From Kosmotoga arenicorallina S304 (GTDB lineage Bacteria; Thermotogota; Thermotogae; Petrotogales; Kosmotogaceae), in assembly GCF_001636545.1 (NCBI RefSeq), contig NZ_JFHK01000022.1, positions 1 through 64,000 on the forward strand: a stretch of 64,000 nt of DNA, written 5' to 3'. Positions within the stretch are counted from its first letter, which is position 1; each line of letters starts with the position of its first letter. Below, piece by piece: positions 1 to 8,597 of this stretch. The position numbers and the translations under genes were made by a program. The notes below the pieces were generated by a model that had not been told where the DNA came from, did no database searches, and saw only the letters and a program-made list of their open reading frames with translations.

Positions 1-79
1 TCGCTCAAGAAGGTCTTTTTTCCGGGGGGTAACGGGTCAATTTTCTATGGCCCTGGGGGGTCAATTTTATTTGACCACA
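1..79. mobile_element. Probable terminal end of an IS21-family insertion sequence (body off the left edge)
   Basis: GGGTCAATTTT occurs twice, at 34-44 and 58-68, and the stretch closes with ATTTGACCACA ending at 79. Read on the minus strand it begins TGTGGTCAAAT and then carries two ATTGACCC blocks 24 bases apart. IS21-family elements are known to start with TG and to carry several such repeats near each end as transposase-binding sites. The transposase genes and the far end would lie before position 1, so neither the family nor a target duplication can be confirmed here. Confidence 0.5.
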
Positions 80-347
80 TACACCTGAACATAAGCATTT
101 TAGATCTTATGACAGATGATATCACAGTAAAATCAGAAGAAGCAATTAAAAAGGAGTGTTGTGAAATGGTTTTCTTTAATAGTTAATAGTTTGCTTATTT
201 ATATTGGTGTTGATAAATATTCCATTTGTGTGTTACAATATAGATGCCATATATACACAAAAAGTAAATATACAGAAATTGCGTTCCTTACCCCCTGTTC
301 AGGACAGCCGGCGTGAATGTCTTTTGCGTCGGTTAGTTTTTGTTTGC
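80..347. other. Intergenic stretch without a recognisable gene
   Basis: This AT-rich stretch between the presumed insertion-sequence end and the phosphate permease holds no open frame with a convincing start and ribosome binding site. I see no clear rho-independent terminator for the minus-strand permease that ends at 348; only weak stems are visible around 290-335. Confidence 0.5.
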
Positions 348-1277
348 TCACCTTATAAACAGACGTGCAATCGAAAAGAGTAATATTGCAAGGATACCTG
401 ACACGAGAGGTGTTTCAAGCCAGCCAAGAACTATCCTTTTTATGGTTTTCGCATTTACGTTTACAGAACCTCTTGCAAGTCCCGCGCCAATTACCGCACC
501 CACTATCGCCTGGGAAGTTGAAACCGGCACCCCAATTAAGGCATAAATCCACACAGTGACTGATTCGCCAAATACAGCTATGACAGCTGAAAAGGAGTCA
601 AGAGCCACGATTTCTTTTCCCACGGTAAGCATTACTCTTTTACTGAATGTAAGTACTCCAAAAGCTATACTAATACCACCAATCAGTGCAGCCAATTCTA
701 CCGGGATTATGCCTGCGAAAATACCAGTAACGTTTGCAACGTTATTTCCACCCAGAGCATATGAACCATATGCCCCAATTATGATAGCAGCAACTTTTAT
801 TGTCAAATCTTGAACACGAAGCGAACGAATCCTGTTGAAATAACGGGCAAAAACTTTGTATCCCAAAAAACCGAAGATAATTCCACCAATCGGAGTTCCA
901 AGCCAGGCAAGTACAACCTTAACCAAAATATGCCATTGAACATTGGCTTTCAAAATCCCTATCCCGAGAATTGAACCGACCATAGCCTGCGAAGATGAAA
1001 CAGGCAGTCCCAGCCAGGTCATCAGAGTAACAGTTGCTGCAGCAGATAAAGACGCAATAGCTGCAGAAAGAAGTGTTTGTGAACTCAAGCTGCTTATTGT
1101 TTCGAGTCCTCTTGGACCATCGATAAGAGCTCCAATTATTATAAAAACGGCAGAAATAATTGTTGCAATCCTGAATTTGACAATTCCGTTAGTTACAGCT
1201 GTCCCGAAAACATTTGACGCATCATTTGCTCCTAAGGACCATCCAAAAAAAAGCGCGGGAATAAGAGCTATGAACAA
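348..1277 (-). CDS. pit: PiT-family inorganic phosphate transporter
   Basis: A membrane permease that probably takes up inorganic phosphate with protons or sodium. The protein is about 309 residues and almost entirely hydrophobic. It shows the internal duplication of the PiT family: a GANDASN signature near the N-terminus and a second copy, GGNNVAN, near the middle, each followed by hydrophobic segments with paired PVS(S/T)SQA motifs. The start is a choice: a GTG at 1286 sits inside the AGGAG ribosome binding site, so the TTG at 1277, eight bases after AGGAG, is preferred. It is transcribed alone on the minus strand; the hairpin terminator at 1341-1368 separates it from the Mbx operon upstream. 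Sulfate or another oxyanion is possible as substrate in this family but less likely. Confidence 0.85.
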   Translation of the reverse strand: MFIALIPALFFGWSLGANDASNVFGTAVTNGIVKFRIATIISAVFIIIGALIDGPRGLETISSLSSQTLLSAAIASLSAAATVTLMTWLGLPVSSSQAMVGSILGIGILKANVQWHILVKVVLAWLGTPIGGIIFGFLGYKVFARYFNRIRSLRVQDLTIKVAAIIIGAYGSYALGGNNVANVTGIFAGIIPVELAALIGGISIAFGVLTFSKRVMLTVGKEIVALDSFSAVIAVFGESVTVWIYALIGVPVSTSQAIVGAVIGAGLARGSVNVNAKTIKRIVLGWLETPLVSGILAILLFSIARLFIR

Positions 1278-1340
1278 TTTGACCACTCCTAAGAGATATA
1301 AGAAACAGAATATAGGTATATATTAACACAACTGATGCAC

Positions 1341-1368
1341 AAAAAAAGCGCGCCTTACGGCGCGCCTT
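1341..1368 (-). terminator. Rho-independent terminator of the Mbx operon
   Basis: On the minus strand a GC-only stem GCGCGCC/GGCGCGC with a GTAA loop is followed directly by seven T. It lies 16 bases past the stop of the ferritin-like gene and so ends the 11 kb operon that begins at 12425. Confidence 0.9.
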
Positions 1369-1384
1369 GCAATTTCAAAGAAGA

Positions 1385-1876
1385 TTATCCATAAAAACCT
1401 AAGTCAAGAGAATGTTTTTCAAAGATTTTTTCCATGAGAGATTTTATCATCTCAGCGTGCCTTTTCTCCCAATCACGCAAAGTTATAAAAAGTGCTTTTG
1501 ATGACTCATCTTCAACTTTTTCAGCGGCCTTTTCATAATATTCCACAAAGTCTTTTTCAATTAGATATGCCATTCTGAATATTGATAAATCAGCCAAATC
1601 GCTTTTGTATGTACTTTCAGAAAGCGCCTGTGACTGTAACCTCTTTTCAAACATTTCGTCGCTATAATCTTGCAGTTGTAAAAGGGGCTTTCCGTCTTTC
1701 AGCTCATCAATTAGAGATTGGATATACTTCACATGTGATGCTTCCATGTTCATCAAGTATTTGAAAATTTCCTTTGCGAGCTTTTGATTTACTTTTTCCA
1801 TGTTCATTCTGTAAAAATCCTGACCGGACTTTTCAAAATTGAGCGCAACTTCTAAGATTTTACGAATTTTTTCCAT
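1385..1876 (-). CDS. Ferritin-like / rubrerythrin-domain protein
   Basis: A 163-residue all-helical protein of the ferritin-like superfamily, expected to bind a di-iron centre in the cytoplasm. Two halves each carry the family pattern: an early Glu (EKSGQDFY) followed by EASH, and later EKDFVEYYEKAAE followed by EKRHAE. Rubrerythrins have a C-terminal rubredoxin domain; that is missing here, so this is the erythrin-only type. The start at 1876 has GAGGAGGGG just before it, inside the end of the upstream gene, with one base between stop and start codon. As the last gene of the Mbx operon it may protect the oxygen-sensitive iron-sulfur complex by removing peroxide; that role is inference from position. 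Confidence 0.8.
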   Translation of the reverse strand: MEKIRKILEVALNFEKSGQDFYRMNMEKVNQKLAKEIFKYLMNMEASHVKYIQSLIDELKDGKPLLQLQDYSDEMFEKRLQSQALSESTYKSDLADLSIFRMAYLIEKDFVEYYEKAAEKVEDESSKALFITLRDWEKRHAEMIKSLMEKIFEKHSLDLGFYG

Positions 1877-1877
1877 T

Positions 1878-3707
1878 CTACCCCTCCTCGCGAGTGAGGA
1901 ATTCATCAATCCCAACAGCTGCTTTGTGGCCATCTGCCACACCGTGAATTATATCAGGCCCATTTACGATATCTCCGCCTGCGAAGAGCCAGGGAATTGA
2001 TGTCTGGCCTTTCTCGTTTACCATTAGCCTTCCCCTGACAAACTCGAGCTTTTCCCTCAATTCATTTGGCAAATAAGAATAATCGGGAGCTTGCCCTATG
2101 GCTTCTACAATCATTTCGCCATCAATAGTCATAACATCGGATTCATCGAATTCAGGGCTGAAACGTCCATCGTCATCAAAGACTCTCGTACAGGCAATGG
2201 TTTTTAATCCCTTTATTTTTTCATTTTCTATTATGACTTCTTTTGGGCCTCTTGATGGGAAAAATTGTATACCTTCTTCTCTTCCCTCAACAATTTCTTC
2301 AAGATCAGCAGGGAGCTCTTCCATGGATTCAAGAGAAGTCACTTTGACATTAACTTTTTTGCCTTCCATGCGCTGAAGCCTTGCTATGCTTCTTGCCACA
2401 TCCATTGCAACATTTCCGCCGCCAATTACTATCAGACTATCAGGTACCGGTGGCTTTTCGGAATTCTCTGGGTCACGTAAATAATCACGGATTTTTTCAA
2501 GGAGTGGAAGAGCCATAAGCACATCTTCGTGATCCGTACCCGGAACTTTTGTCGACCTGCCAAGCATAAACCCAGTCCCAAGAAAAACAGCGTCATACTT
2601 ATTCTTGAGTTCGGTAAGAGTTATATCCTTACCAACGGTTGTATTACATTTGATTTCAACTCCAAGAGCTTTAATAACGTCAATGTCTTTGTCAAGAGCT
2701 TCATCGGGGAGTCTGTAACGGGGAATACCATATCTCATGACACCACCGGGCAATTCCTTTGCTTCAAATATTGTTACTTTATAACCCATAAGCGAGAGAT
2801 AATAGGAAGCAGAAAGACCAGAGGGTCCTGCACCGATGATTGCAATTTTGCCTTTGCCCTTTTTAGAAATATTTTCTTTGGAATGCTTAATAATATCTTC
2901 TACGCTTTCCTGATCCATAATGTACCGTTTGAGCCATCTGATGGCCACTGGTTCGCCCCTGTTGCCAATGGAACAGGCTGTCTCACATTTATGGGTGCAT
3001 ACGCGTCCGCATACTCCAGGTAAAGGGTTGGTTTTGTATATCCACTCTACACCTTCTGAAGTATCATTTTTAAAGACACTCTCAATGTATCTCGGGATAT
3101 CCATGTTTGCAGGGCACACATCCACGCACAGTTCACAGTCCACACAGCGTGAGGCTTCGGCAATTGCCTGTTCCCTTGAATAGCCTTTCACATACTCAAT
3201 AAAAGAGTCAACCCTCTCATCTGCCGGGAGCTCTTCCATCTCAACACGTTCGAGATCAAGTAGTTCAGAAGCTTCATCACGTTGATACCCCAGAGGAACT
3301 TCCTGATGATGAATTCCTGTTTCATCTGGCAAGAAAAAGAAGGTGTTGGCATCATCAGAAATATGTATATATTCCCTTGTCATATTTAAAGAGCCTGTTG
3401 TACAGATATCAACACACATGGCGCAGAAGGAACATCTTCCATAGTCAATGGCAGGCCTTTGGGCTTTTTTTCCAGATTCCACTTCGATATCAACAGGCAC
3501 CATCTTTATTGCATCGGTTGGACAGACCTTTGAACAGGTAGAACATCCGGAACAAAGCTCCCAATCATTCACATGAAAGCCTCTATACCTTTCTGAAGCT
3601 TCTCTATAAACCCTGGGCACCTGTATGGTAACGGGTTTTGTGAAAAGCCTCTTCCAGGCTATTGTAGGTCCCCAAAATGACTTTTTGAATGTTTCATATA
3701 CGCTCAT
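1878..3707 (-). CDS. NuoI/MbxN-type ferredoxin fused to a GltD/NfnL-like NAD(P)H flavoprotein
   Basis: A 609-residue fusion. Residues 1-135 resemble the complex I subunit NuoI (RYRGFH, then cysteines 52/55/58/62 and 92/95/98/102, enough for two 4Fe-4S clusters). Residues 180-250 hold the N-terminal iron-sulfur region typical of glutamate synthase small subunits (Cys 188, 191, 194, 198 and 233, 237, 241, 245). Then follow an FAD site (GAGPSGL, near 292) and an NAD(P)H site (GGGNVAMDVA). No separate NuoI gene exists in the operon, so the fusion appears to replace it and would couple the membrane arm to NAD(P)H. The start at 3707 has GAGGAGG before it, 12 bases after the MbxL stop. Similar fusions are known from Thermotoga Mbx operons; direction of electron flow is not decided by sequence. 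Confidence 0.85.
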   Translation of the reverse strand: MSVYETFKKSFWGPTIAWKRLFTKPVTIQVPRVYREASERYRGFHVNDWELCSGCSTCSKVCPTDAIKMVPVDIEVESGKKAQRPAIDYGRCSFCAMCVDICTTGSLNMTREYIHISDDANTFFFLPDETGIHHQEVPLGYQRDEASELLDLERVEMEELPADERVDSFIEYVKGYSREQAIAEASRCVDCELCVDVCPANMDIPRYIESVFKNDTSEGVEWIYKTNPLPGVCGRVCTHKCETACSIGNRGEPVAIRWLKRYIMDQESVEDIIKHSKENISKKGKGKIAIIGAGPSGLSASYYLSLMGYKVTIFEAKELPGGVMRYGIPRYRLPDEALDKDIDVIKALGVEIKCNTTVGKDITLTELKNKYDAVFLGTGFMLGRSTKVPGTDHEDVLMALPLLEKIRDYLRDPENSEKPPVPDSLIVIGGGNVAMDVARSIARLQRMEGKKVNVKVTSLESMEELPADLEEIVEGREEGIQFFPSRGPKEVIIENEKIKGLKTIACTRVFDDDGRFSPEFDESDVMTIDGEMIVEAIGQAPDYSYLPNELREKLEFVRGRLMVNEKGQTSIPWLFAGGDIVNGPDIIHGVADGHKAAVGIDEFLTREEG

Positions 3708-3719
3708 GATACCGCCTCC

Positions 3720-4829
3720 TCACCTGTCGATTTCCGGCGAACAGAAGTCCATAGTACCCAGCCAGAGCGCCACATCTTCAAGCCTTGTTCCCGGAAGTTT
3801 GCTTTCAACACCATAAAGCCCCTGAGGGTAAGAAGCGCCGCGCACATGGATTCGATATGGCATCTCTCCGCCATCTGAAACAACGAAGTAACCATATTCA
3901 CCTCTTGATGATTCAACATGGCAATAAATACTTCCTGCCGGAACGCGCAATCTCAAAGCGCTACCTCGCGTGAACTTGATATTTACGGGACCTTCTTTTG
4001 GCATCATGTCAATACATTGCCTAATAATATTGATACTCTGCTGGACTTCAAGGTATTTAAGCGTGAATCTCGCGTACGCATCACCTTCAGTTGCAGTAGG
4101 CACTGAGAATTCGACTTTATCATATCTGGCATAGGGATCTATCTTCCTTATATCGTACGGAAGACCTGTTGCCCTCAAACCAACGCCGGTAACTCCCATT
4201 TCAAGGGCTTCTTCTTTCGTCAATTTTGCGATTCCTTTTGTTCTTGTTCTTATCACTCTGTGTTTAAGGAGAAGATTTTCGTATTCAGGCTTTCTACTTT
4301 CGAGATAATCGAGGACTGCGAGTATTTCCTTTTCAATACCCCCGGGAAGATCTTTTCTTACTCCTCCGGGAATTATGTACATGTGATATATTCTTGCGCC
4401 GGTGATCTTTTCAAATATATCCAAAATTCTGTCCCTATCAGGCATTGTCCAGTAAGGCATAGTATAAAGACCGGTTGCTCCTCCTATACCTCCCATGGCC
4501 ATCAGGTGTGAAGCGATTCTGGCAAGTTCGAGAATTATCATCCTTATCCAGTGAGCCCTTTCGGGGATCTCAGTTTTGGTTAAAGATTCAATAGCCATTG
4601 CAAATACCATCTCGTTGATATCGGGCTCAGGAACACATATTCGGGGAATCAACGCAAGGTTTTGGAACCACAGGCGCTTTTCCATGAGCTTTTCAAAGCC
4701 TCTATGCAAAAATCCAGGAACCAATCTGGCTTTTACCACTGTGTCACCTTCAACATACAGGTGAACGCTTGAATTTCCGTGCATTCCTGGATGATTGGGA
4801 CCCAGAAATAGTTTTACTTCTTTACTCAT
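3720..4829 (-). CDS. mbxL: Mbx/NuoD-like large subunit (hydrogenase large-subunit relative)
   Basis: A 369-residue member of the NiFe-hydrogenase large subunit / NuoD (49 kDa) family, the catalytic-face subunit of the membrane complex. The N-terminus GPNHPGMHG and the C-terminus ending EIDR are typical of NuoD-type proteins. Real hydrogenases have two CxxC pairs for nickel; here only one cysteine of each pair survives, Cys65 (RICVPE) and Cys363 (DFCSPE), so it is not a hydrogenase. This is the Mbx pattern. The ATG at 4829 is preferred to the GTG at 4838 because AGGAAG lies eight bases before it; it overlaps the preceding stop by eight bases. Confidence 0.87.
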   Translation of the reverse strand: MSKEVKLFLGPNHPGMHGNSSVHLYVEGDTVVKARLVPGFLHRGFEKLMEKRLWFQNLALIPRICVPEPDINEMVFAMAIESLTKTEIPERAHWIRMIILELARIASHLMAMGGIGGATGLYTMPYWTMPDRDRILDIFEKITGARIYHMYIIPGGVRKDLPGGIEKEILAVLDYLESRKPEYENLLLKHRVIRTRTKGIAKLTKEEALEMGVTGVGLRATGLPYDIRKIDPYARYDKVEFSVPTATEGDAYARFTLKYLEVQQSINIIRQCIDMMPKEGPVNIKFTRGSALRLRVPAGSIYCHVESSRGEYGYFVVSDGGEMPYRIHVRGASYPQGLYGVESKLPGTRLEDVALWLGTMDFCSPEIDR

Positions 4830-5340
4830 TACTCTCACTTCCTTCTAACAGAAAATCAACATCATAAGCTCTGTCGGGGAAATGCTCCTTCGAATATTTA
4901 GCAGAATCAAAATCTTTTCTCATTGGGGGTATTTCTTCCCATTTTTCAAGGATCAGGGGTCTAAGGTCAGGATTGCCTTCGAATTTGACACCGAAGAATT
5001 CATGAATATCCCTCTCGTAATATTTCGCCGTAGGCCAAATTTCCATAACCGTTGGCAAAATGGGGTTATCTCGATCAACACGGGTCTTTACCATGAGAGT
5101 GGTTCCGGTTTCCCAGTTGAACAGTGTGTACACAATTTCGAATTCTTTTTCGGCAATCCAGTCAATGCATGTTATCAGAGACATATGGGAGAATCCTTTC
5201 CTTTTTAGCGTTTCAAGGAAAGACACCGCCTTTTCTTTTGGAATAATTACCGAATACTTCCTCTCGTCGATATCAGTGAACTCAATATTTTTAAAGATTG
5301 CCTTTATTTCATTGAATATCTTCTTATTCATGGAATTCAT
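4822..5340 (-). CDS. mbxK: Mbx/NuoC-like 30 kDa subunit
   Basis: A 172-residue homolog of NuoC (30 kDa), a hydrophilic connector of the peripheral arm. The family signature appears near the C-terminus as YERDIHEFFGVKFEGNPDLR, followed by LILEKW and PPMRKDF. The start at 5340 overlaps the end of the NuoB-like gene by 17 bases and has GGGGAGGTG ten bases before it; an ATG at 5331 is an alternative but lies too far from that site. Translational coupling with both neighbours is likely. Confidence 0.87.
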   Translation of the reverse strand: MNSMNKKIFNEIKAIFKNIEFTDIDERKYSVIIPKEKAVSFLETLKRKGFSHMSLITCIDWIAEKEFEIVYTLFNWETGTTLMVKTRVDRDNPILPTVMEIWPTAKYYERDIHEFFGVKFEGNPDLRPLILEKWEEIPPMRKDFDSAKYSKEHFPDRAYDVDFLLEGSESNE

Positions 5341-5863
5341 CGTGGATGTACACCTCCCCAAGAGCATCAAGCTGATTTTTCTTGTACCATTCATAGTTCT
5401 CCTGGTATCTTTTCCATCCATCAGCTTCGCCTTTGTCAATCTTCTCCATGAGTTTTTTGAATCCTGTAACTATTGCTTCGGGTCTGGGCATACAACCCGC
5501 GAGATACAGGTCGACCGGGATATAAAGATCCAATTTATTGATAGTCGCGTATGAGTCGTAGTAAATACCGCCGTTCAGGGTGCATGAACCAAAGCCCACT
5601 ATATACTTTGGTGCTTGCATTTGCTCGTATGTATAAACAACCCTTCTCAGTGTTTTGGTGCTCAAATAACCTGTTATCAGAAGGATATCCGCTTGCCTGG
5701 GTGTAGCCATCGGGCCGATTCCAAAGCGCTCCATATCGAATCTTGATGTCATAGTCGGTGGAAGCTCAATAGCACCACAGCCAGTACAGTAATAAAGCAT
5801 CCATAGTGATCTGGCTCTAAGCATATTGGCGACTTTTTCCCAGGCTGATTGCTGTTTCGTCAT
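5324..5863 (-). CDS. mbxJ: Mbx/NuoB-like small subunit with the proximal 4Fe-4S cluster
   Basis: A 179-residue homolog of NuoB and of the small subunits of group 4 hydrogenases. It carries the four cysteines that hold the cluster next to the catalytic site: Cys26 and Cys29 (YYCTGCGAIE), Cys94 (GFGSCTLNGG) and Cys124 (GCMPRPEA). It lacks the signal peptide and extra clusters of uptake hydrogenases, as expected for this family. It lies between the NuoH-like and NuoC-like genes, the usual order of Mbx operons, with a five-base gap upstream. Confidence 0.9.
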   Translation of the reverse strand: MTKQQSAWEKVANMLRARSLWMLYYCTGCGAIELPPTMTSRFDMERFGIGPMATPRQADILLITGYLSTKTLRRVVYTYEQMQAPKYIVGFGSCTLNGGIYYDSYATINKLDLYIPVDLYLAGCMPRPEAIVTGFKKLMEKIDKGEADGWKRYQENYEWYKKNQLDALGEVYIHDEFHE

Positions 5864-5868
5864 TCAAT

Positions 5869-6759
5869 TCACCTCCCTGCTGACACGATAACGATTATTG
5901 TTTGGACAAAAGACAATATCAATGGCCATTTCCAGTAAAATTTCACGGCTTGTTCAACTCTAAAACGAGGCATTATTGACGAAATGATAACGGCAAGGAA
6001 GAACACGGCAAAAAACTTCACCAAAAATTCCCAGATGGTTCTTCCACCTCCAAGAAAGAGATTTACAAATAAGCCGATTTCAATAAACACGGCAAATGAG
6101 TGCTGAATTAAAAGCATGCCGAGGTATTTTCCGCTGTATTCAACTAAAGGGCCGGAAGCTATTTCAGCAGGCGCTATGAACACGTCGAAAGGCTTCTTTC
6201 CCAACATACCCAGCAATGAAATGAAAGCAACCACTGCCCCAAGCGGCATTAACCAGGCATTGTATTGCCCGGATTCTATTTGAATATTCACAAGGTCGGA
6301 TAAGGATGAATTCTTGTACTGGAAAAACACACCCACAAGCACAATCATAAAGGGCAATTCATAACCAAGCATCTGGGTTAACGCACGGCCAATACCTATA
6401 CCAGCATTGGGATTACCGGATCCGACCGAAGACATTGCCATGCCAAGCAACCCGATTGCTAGCAGATAGATAACCACGAAAACGTTATCCAGACCAGGAA
6501 AAACAACCAAATTGCCTGCCGGGATAAACAGGACAGTTGCAATAGTTCCACCAAAGGCCATCAAAACTCCGAAATCAAAGATAAATCCATGTGAAATCGA
6601 ATGCTTTGTAAGAGCTTTGAAAATATCGATAAAGTTCTGCCAGAAGGGAGGACCATACCTTCTTTGAATACGTGCGGTTATTTTCCTTGCAATCCCTTCG
6701 AGAGTAACTGTATAGAAAAATGCCAATATGAGTAATGCTGCACCTTTAAGTATAGACAT
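5869..6759 (-). CDS. mbxM: Mbx/NuoH-like membrane anchor subunit
   Basis: A 296-residue integral membrane protein of the NuoH/MbhM family that docks the peripheral arm on the membrane. Conserved loops are visible: ARIQRRYGPPFWQNFIDIFK near the N-terminus, then GSGNPNAGIGIGRAL, and FDVFIAPAEIASGPLVEYSG, the family's acidic loop near the quinone-channel region of complex I. About eight hydrophobic segments follow. The stop lies five bases before the NuoB-like start. Confidence 0.9.
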   Translation of the reverse strand: MSILKGAALLILAFFYTVTLEGIARKITARIQRRYGPPFWQNFIDIFKALTKHSISHGFIFDFGVLMAFGGTIATVLFIPAGNLVVFPGLDNVFVVIYLLAIGLLGMAMSSVGSGNPNAGIGIGRALTQMLGYELPFMIVLVGVFFQYKNSSLSDLVNIQIESGQYNAWLMPLGAVVAFISLLGMLGKKPFDVFIAPAEIASGPLVEYSGKYLGMLLIQHSFAVFIEIGLFVNLFLGGGRTIWEFLVKFFAVFFLAVIISSIMPRFRVEQAVKFYWKWPLILSFVQTIIVIVSAGR

Positions 6760-6764
6760 TCACA

Positions 6765-8597
6765 TCACCTCAACCACCAGAAGGCTATGAGCAAAGTTAA
6801 AAGGCTGACTGCGATATATCCTTGCGGATACTTTGGATAAAATAATGTTCTTAACAACGCTCCAAGCTCCTTTATTTTGTATGACAGCGAGGTAAGCCAA
6901 TTCTCCATTGAGGGCCATTCTTGAAACATCCTGTCAAAAGATCTATACATCCTGTAAACAAAGTGATACAGCTCAGCGGTGTATATGTATTCACCACCTG
7001 TATATGTGTCCATCAAATCAACCTGCTTTGCTTTCTTGCCTAAAATGAAGACTATGAAAGCAATGATAAAGCCCACAAAGAAAACGGTTGTAACCAATAC
7101 TGAATCCCACTGACCAGTCAAAGCGAAAATCTTTGAGAAGGTCAGCTGTATTTCTTTACCACCTGTGTAACTTATTAACCTGTTTATATAAGCAATGGCA
7201 TTACTCGGCAATACGCCCCAGAATATGGTGAGCAAGGTCAAAATACCCATAGGCAGAAGCATTATAAAAGGTGCTTCTTTTACATTTTTGTGCTCGGGCT
7301 TCAATTGCCCAAGGAATACGCCGGTGAGGGGTTTGAACACATACATAAAAGAGCCTATGCTACCAAAGAACGCGGCAAAAGCTAGAAATGGAAGACCATC
7401 TTTGACTAATTGCTGGTATATGAGCCATTTTGAAGCGAATCCGCTCATGGGTGGTATACCAGCAAGAGAAATTATAGCGACAAGATACGTGGCAAAAGAA
7501 ACCGGCATTCTTGTTATAAGTCCACCCAGCTCATGCATCTTGGTAGTTCCCGTTCTATAAGCAACTGCTGCCATGGACATAAATATAGCCGCAGAAGCAA
7601 GAGCATGGTTGAGAACGTGCATCAAGCCACCAATAGTTCCATAGGTTCCGCCAAGAGCAAGGGCCAGGACAATATATCCAGCATTGCTCACACTTGAAAA
7701 TGCGATCAACTCTTTTACTTCTTCCATGCGTATTGCCATGACTGTCCCGACAATTATTGCAATACCGCCTAACCAGGCCAGCAAATAATTTACAATTGAA
7801 ACGCCGGCTATGGAAGGAAGCCAGCTAAAAATACTGCTTGAAGGAATAACCGCAACAATTATGAACAAAAGATATGCAGCTATTTTCGAAAGCGCGCTGG
7901 ACAGTATTGGGAATTCGTCAGGAGAAGTGGAATATGAGCCTCTAACCCATATATGTAAGGGGAAAGATCCCAATTTGGCAAGAACCATCACGCCAAAAAG
8001 AGCAAAAATAAGAATTTTGGTGTTATTGGGCGCGATTTCGAGTTTGCTGGCCACTTCGAGATAATTTACAGTTCCAAAGCTCTTCAAAATGTAGAACAGG
8101 GCAAAAATCATAGCGTAAGTTCCGATCGCGCTAATTGAAACATATTTCAGTACTTCTTCAAAAGACTTCTCGCGATCTATTGCTATGAAAACCAGCGATG
8201 ACCATGTTGTGATTTCCCAAAATACGATTAATGTCAGGAAATCCATAGAAAGGGTAGCTCCAATGGCTCCTGAAGCCATTAAACTTAAAAGAAGAACTTT
8301 GACGGGAGTCTTGTTGTTCATTGAGATAAGGAAAACTGATGTCATTGAGATGATTAGCATTATAATGGATGCAAAATACCAATTAATGGGGGTAAAGCCA
8401 AAATTGAACTTTAAACCTTCCATGATTTCAAAAACGCTTGTTGTGTATGCGCTTTCCTTTTGAAAAAAGATGTATGCAAACAAGGATATCTGTATCAATG
8501 CGAACAATACATATGCAGTTTTTTTGCTAAATCTTGCCAGAAAATACAAGACAGGAGCAGCTACAAGGCTTAAAAGTATCATCAAGCTGAGATCCAT
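6765..8597 (-). CDS. NuoL/MrpA-family antiporter-like subunit (MbxH' type)
   Basis: A 610-residue polytopic protein of the proton-conducting membrane transporter family (NuoL/M/N, MrpA/D). The core shows the conserved lysine-bearing helices (for example FPLHIWVRG and the HVLNHALASAA segment). A C-terminal extension of about 130 residues contains a long hydrophilic stretch (FFQEWPSMENWL region) before a final hydrophobic segment. The stop abuts the NuoH-like gene and the start abuts the MrpD-like gene, so three antiporter-related genes are tightly coupled. It is the second such subunit in the operon, as in archaeal Mbx clusters (MbxH'), and probably forms one ion channel. Confidence 0.85.
   Translation of the reverse strand: MDLSLMILLSLVAAPVLYFLARFSKKTAYVLFALIQISLFAYIFFQKESAYTTSVFEIMEGLKFNFGFTPINWYFASIIMLIISMTSVFLISMNNKTPVKVLLLSLMASGAIGATLSMDFLTLIVFWEITTWSSLVFIAIDREKSFEEVLKYVSISAIGTYAMIFALFYILKSFGTVNYLEVASKLEIAPNNTKILIFALFGVMVLAKLGSFPLHIWVRGSYSTSPDEFPILSSALSKIAAYLLFIIVAVIPSSSIFSWLPSIAGVSIVNYLLAWLGGIAIIVGTVMAIRMEEVKELIAFSSVSNAGYIVLALALGGTYGTIGGLMHVLNHALASAAIFMSMAAVAYRTGTTKMHELGGLITRMPVSFATYLVAIISLAGIPPMSGFASKWLIYQQLVKDGLPFLAFAAFFGSIGSFMYVFKPLTGVFLGQLKPEHKNVKEAPFIMLLPMGILTLLTIFWGVLPSNAIAYINRLISYTGGKEIQLTFSKIFALTGQWDSVLVTTVFFVGFIIAFIVFILGKKAKQVDLMDTYTGGEYIYTAELYHFVYRMYRSFDRMFQEWPSMENWLTSLSYKIKELGALLRTLFYPKYPQGYIAVSLLTLLIAFWWLR

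Noticed and set aside
3720-5863. A working group 4 NiFe hydrogenase
   Set aside because: Two of the four nickel-binding cysteines are missing and no hydrogenase maturation genes are nearby.
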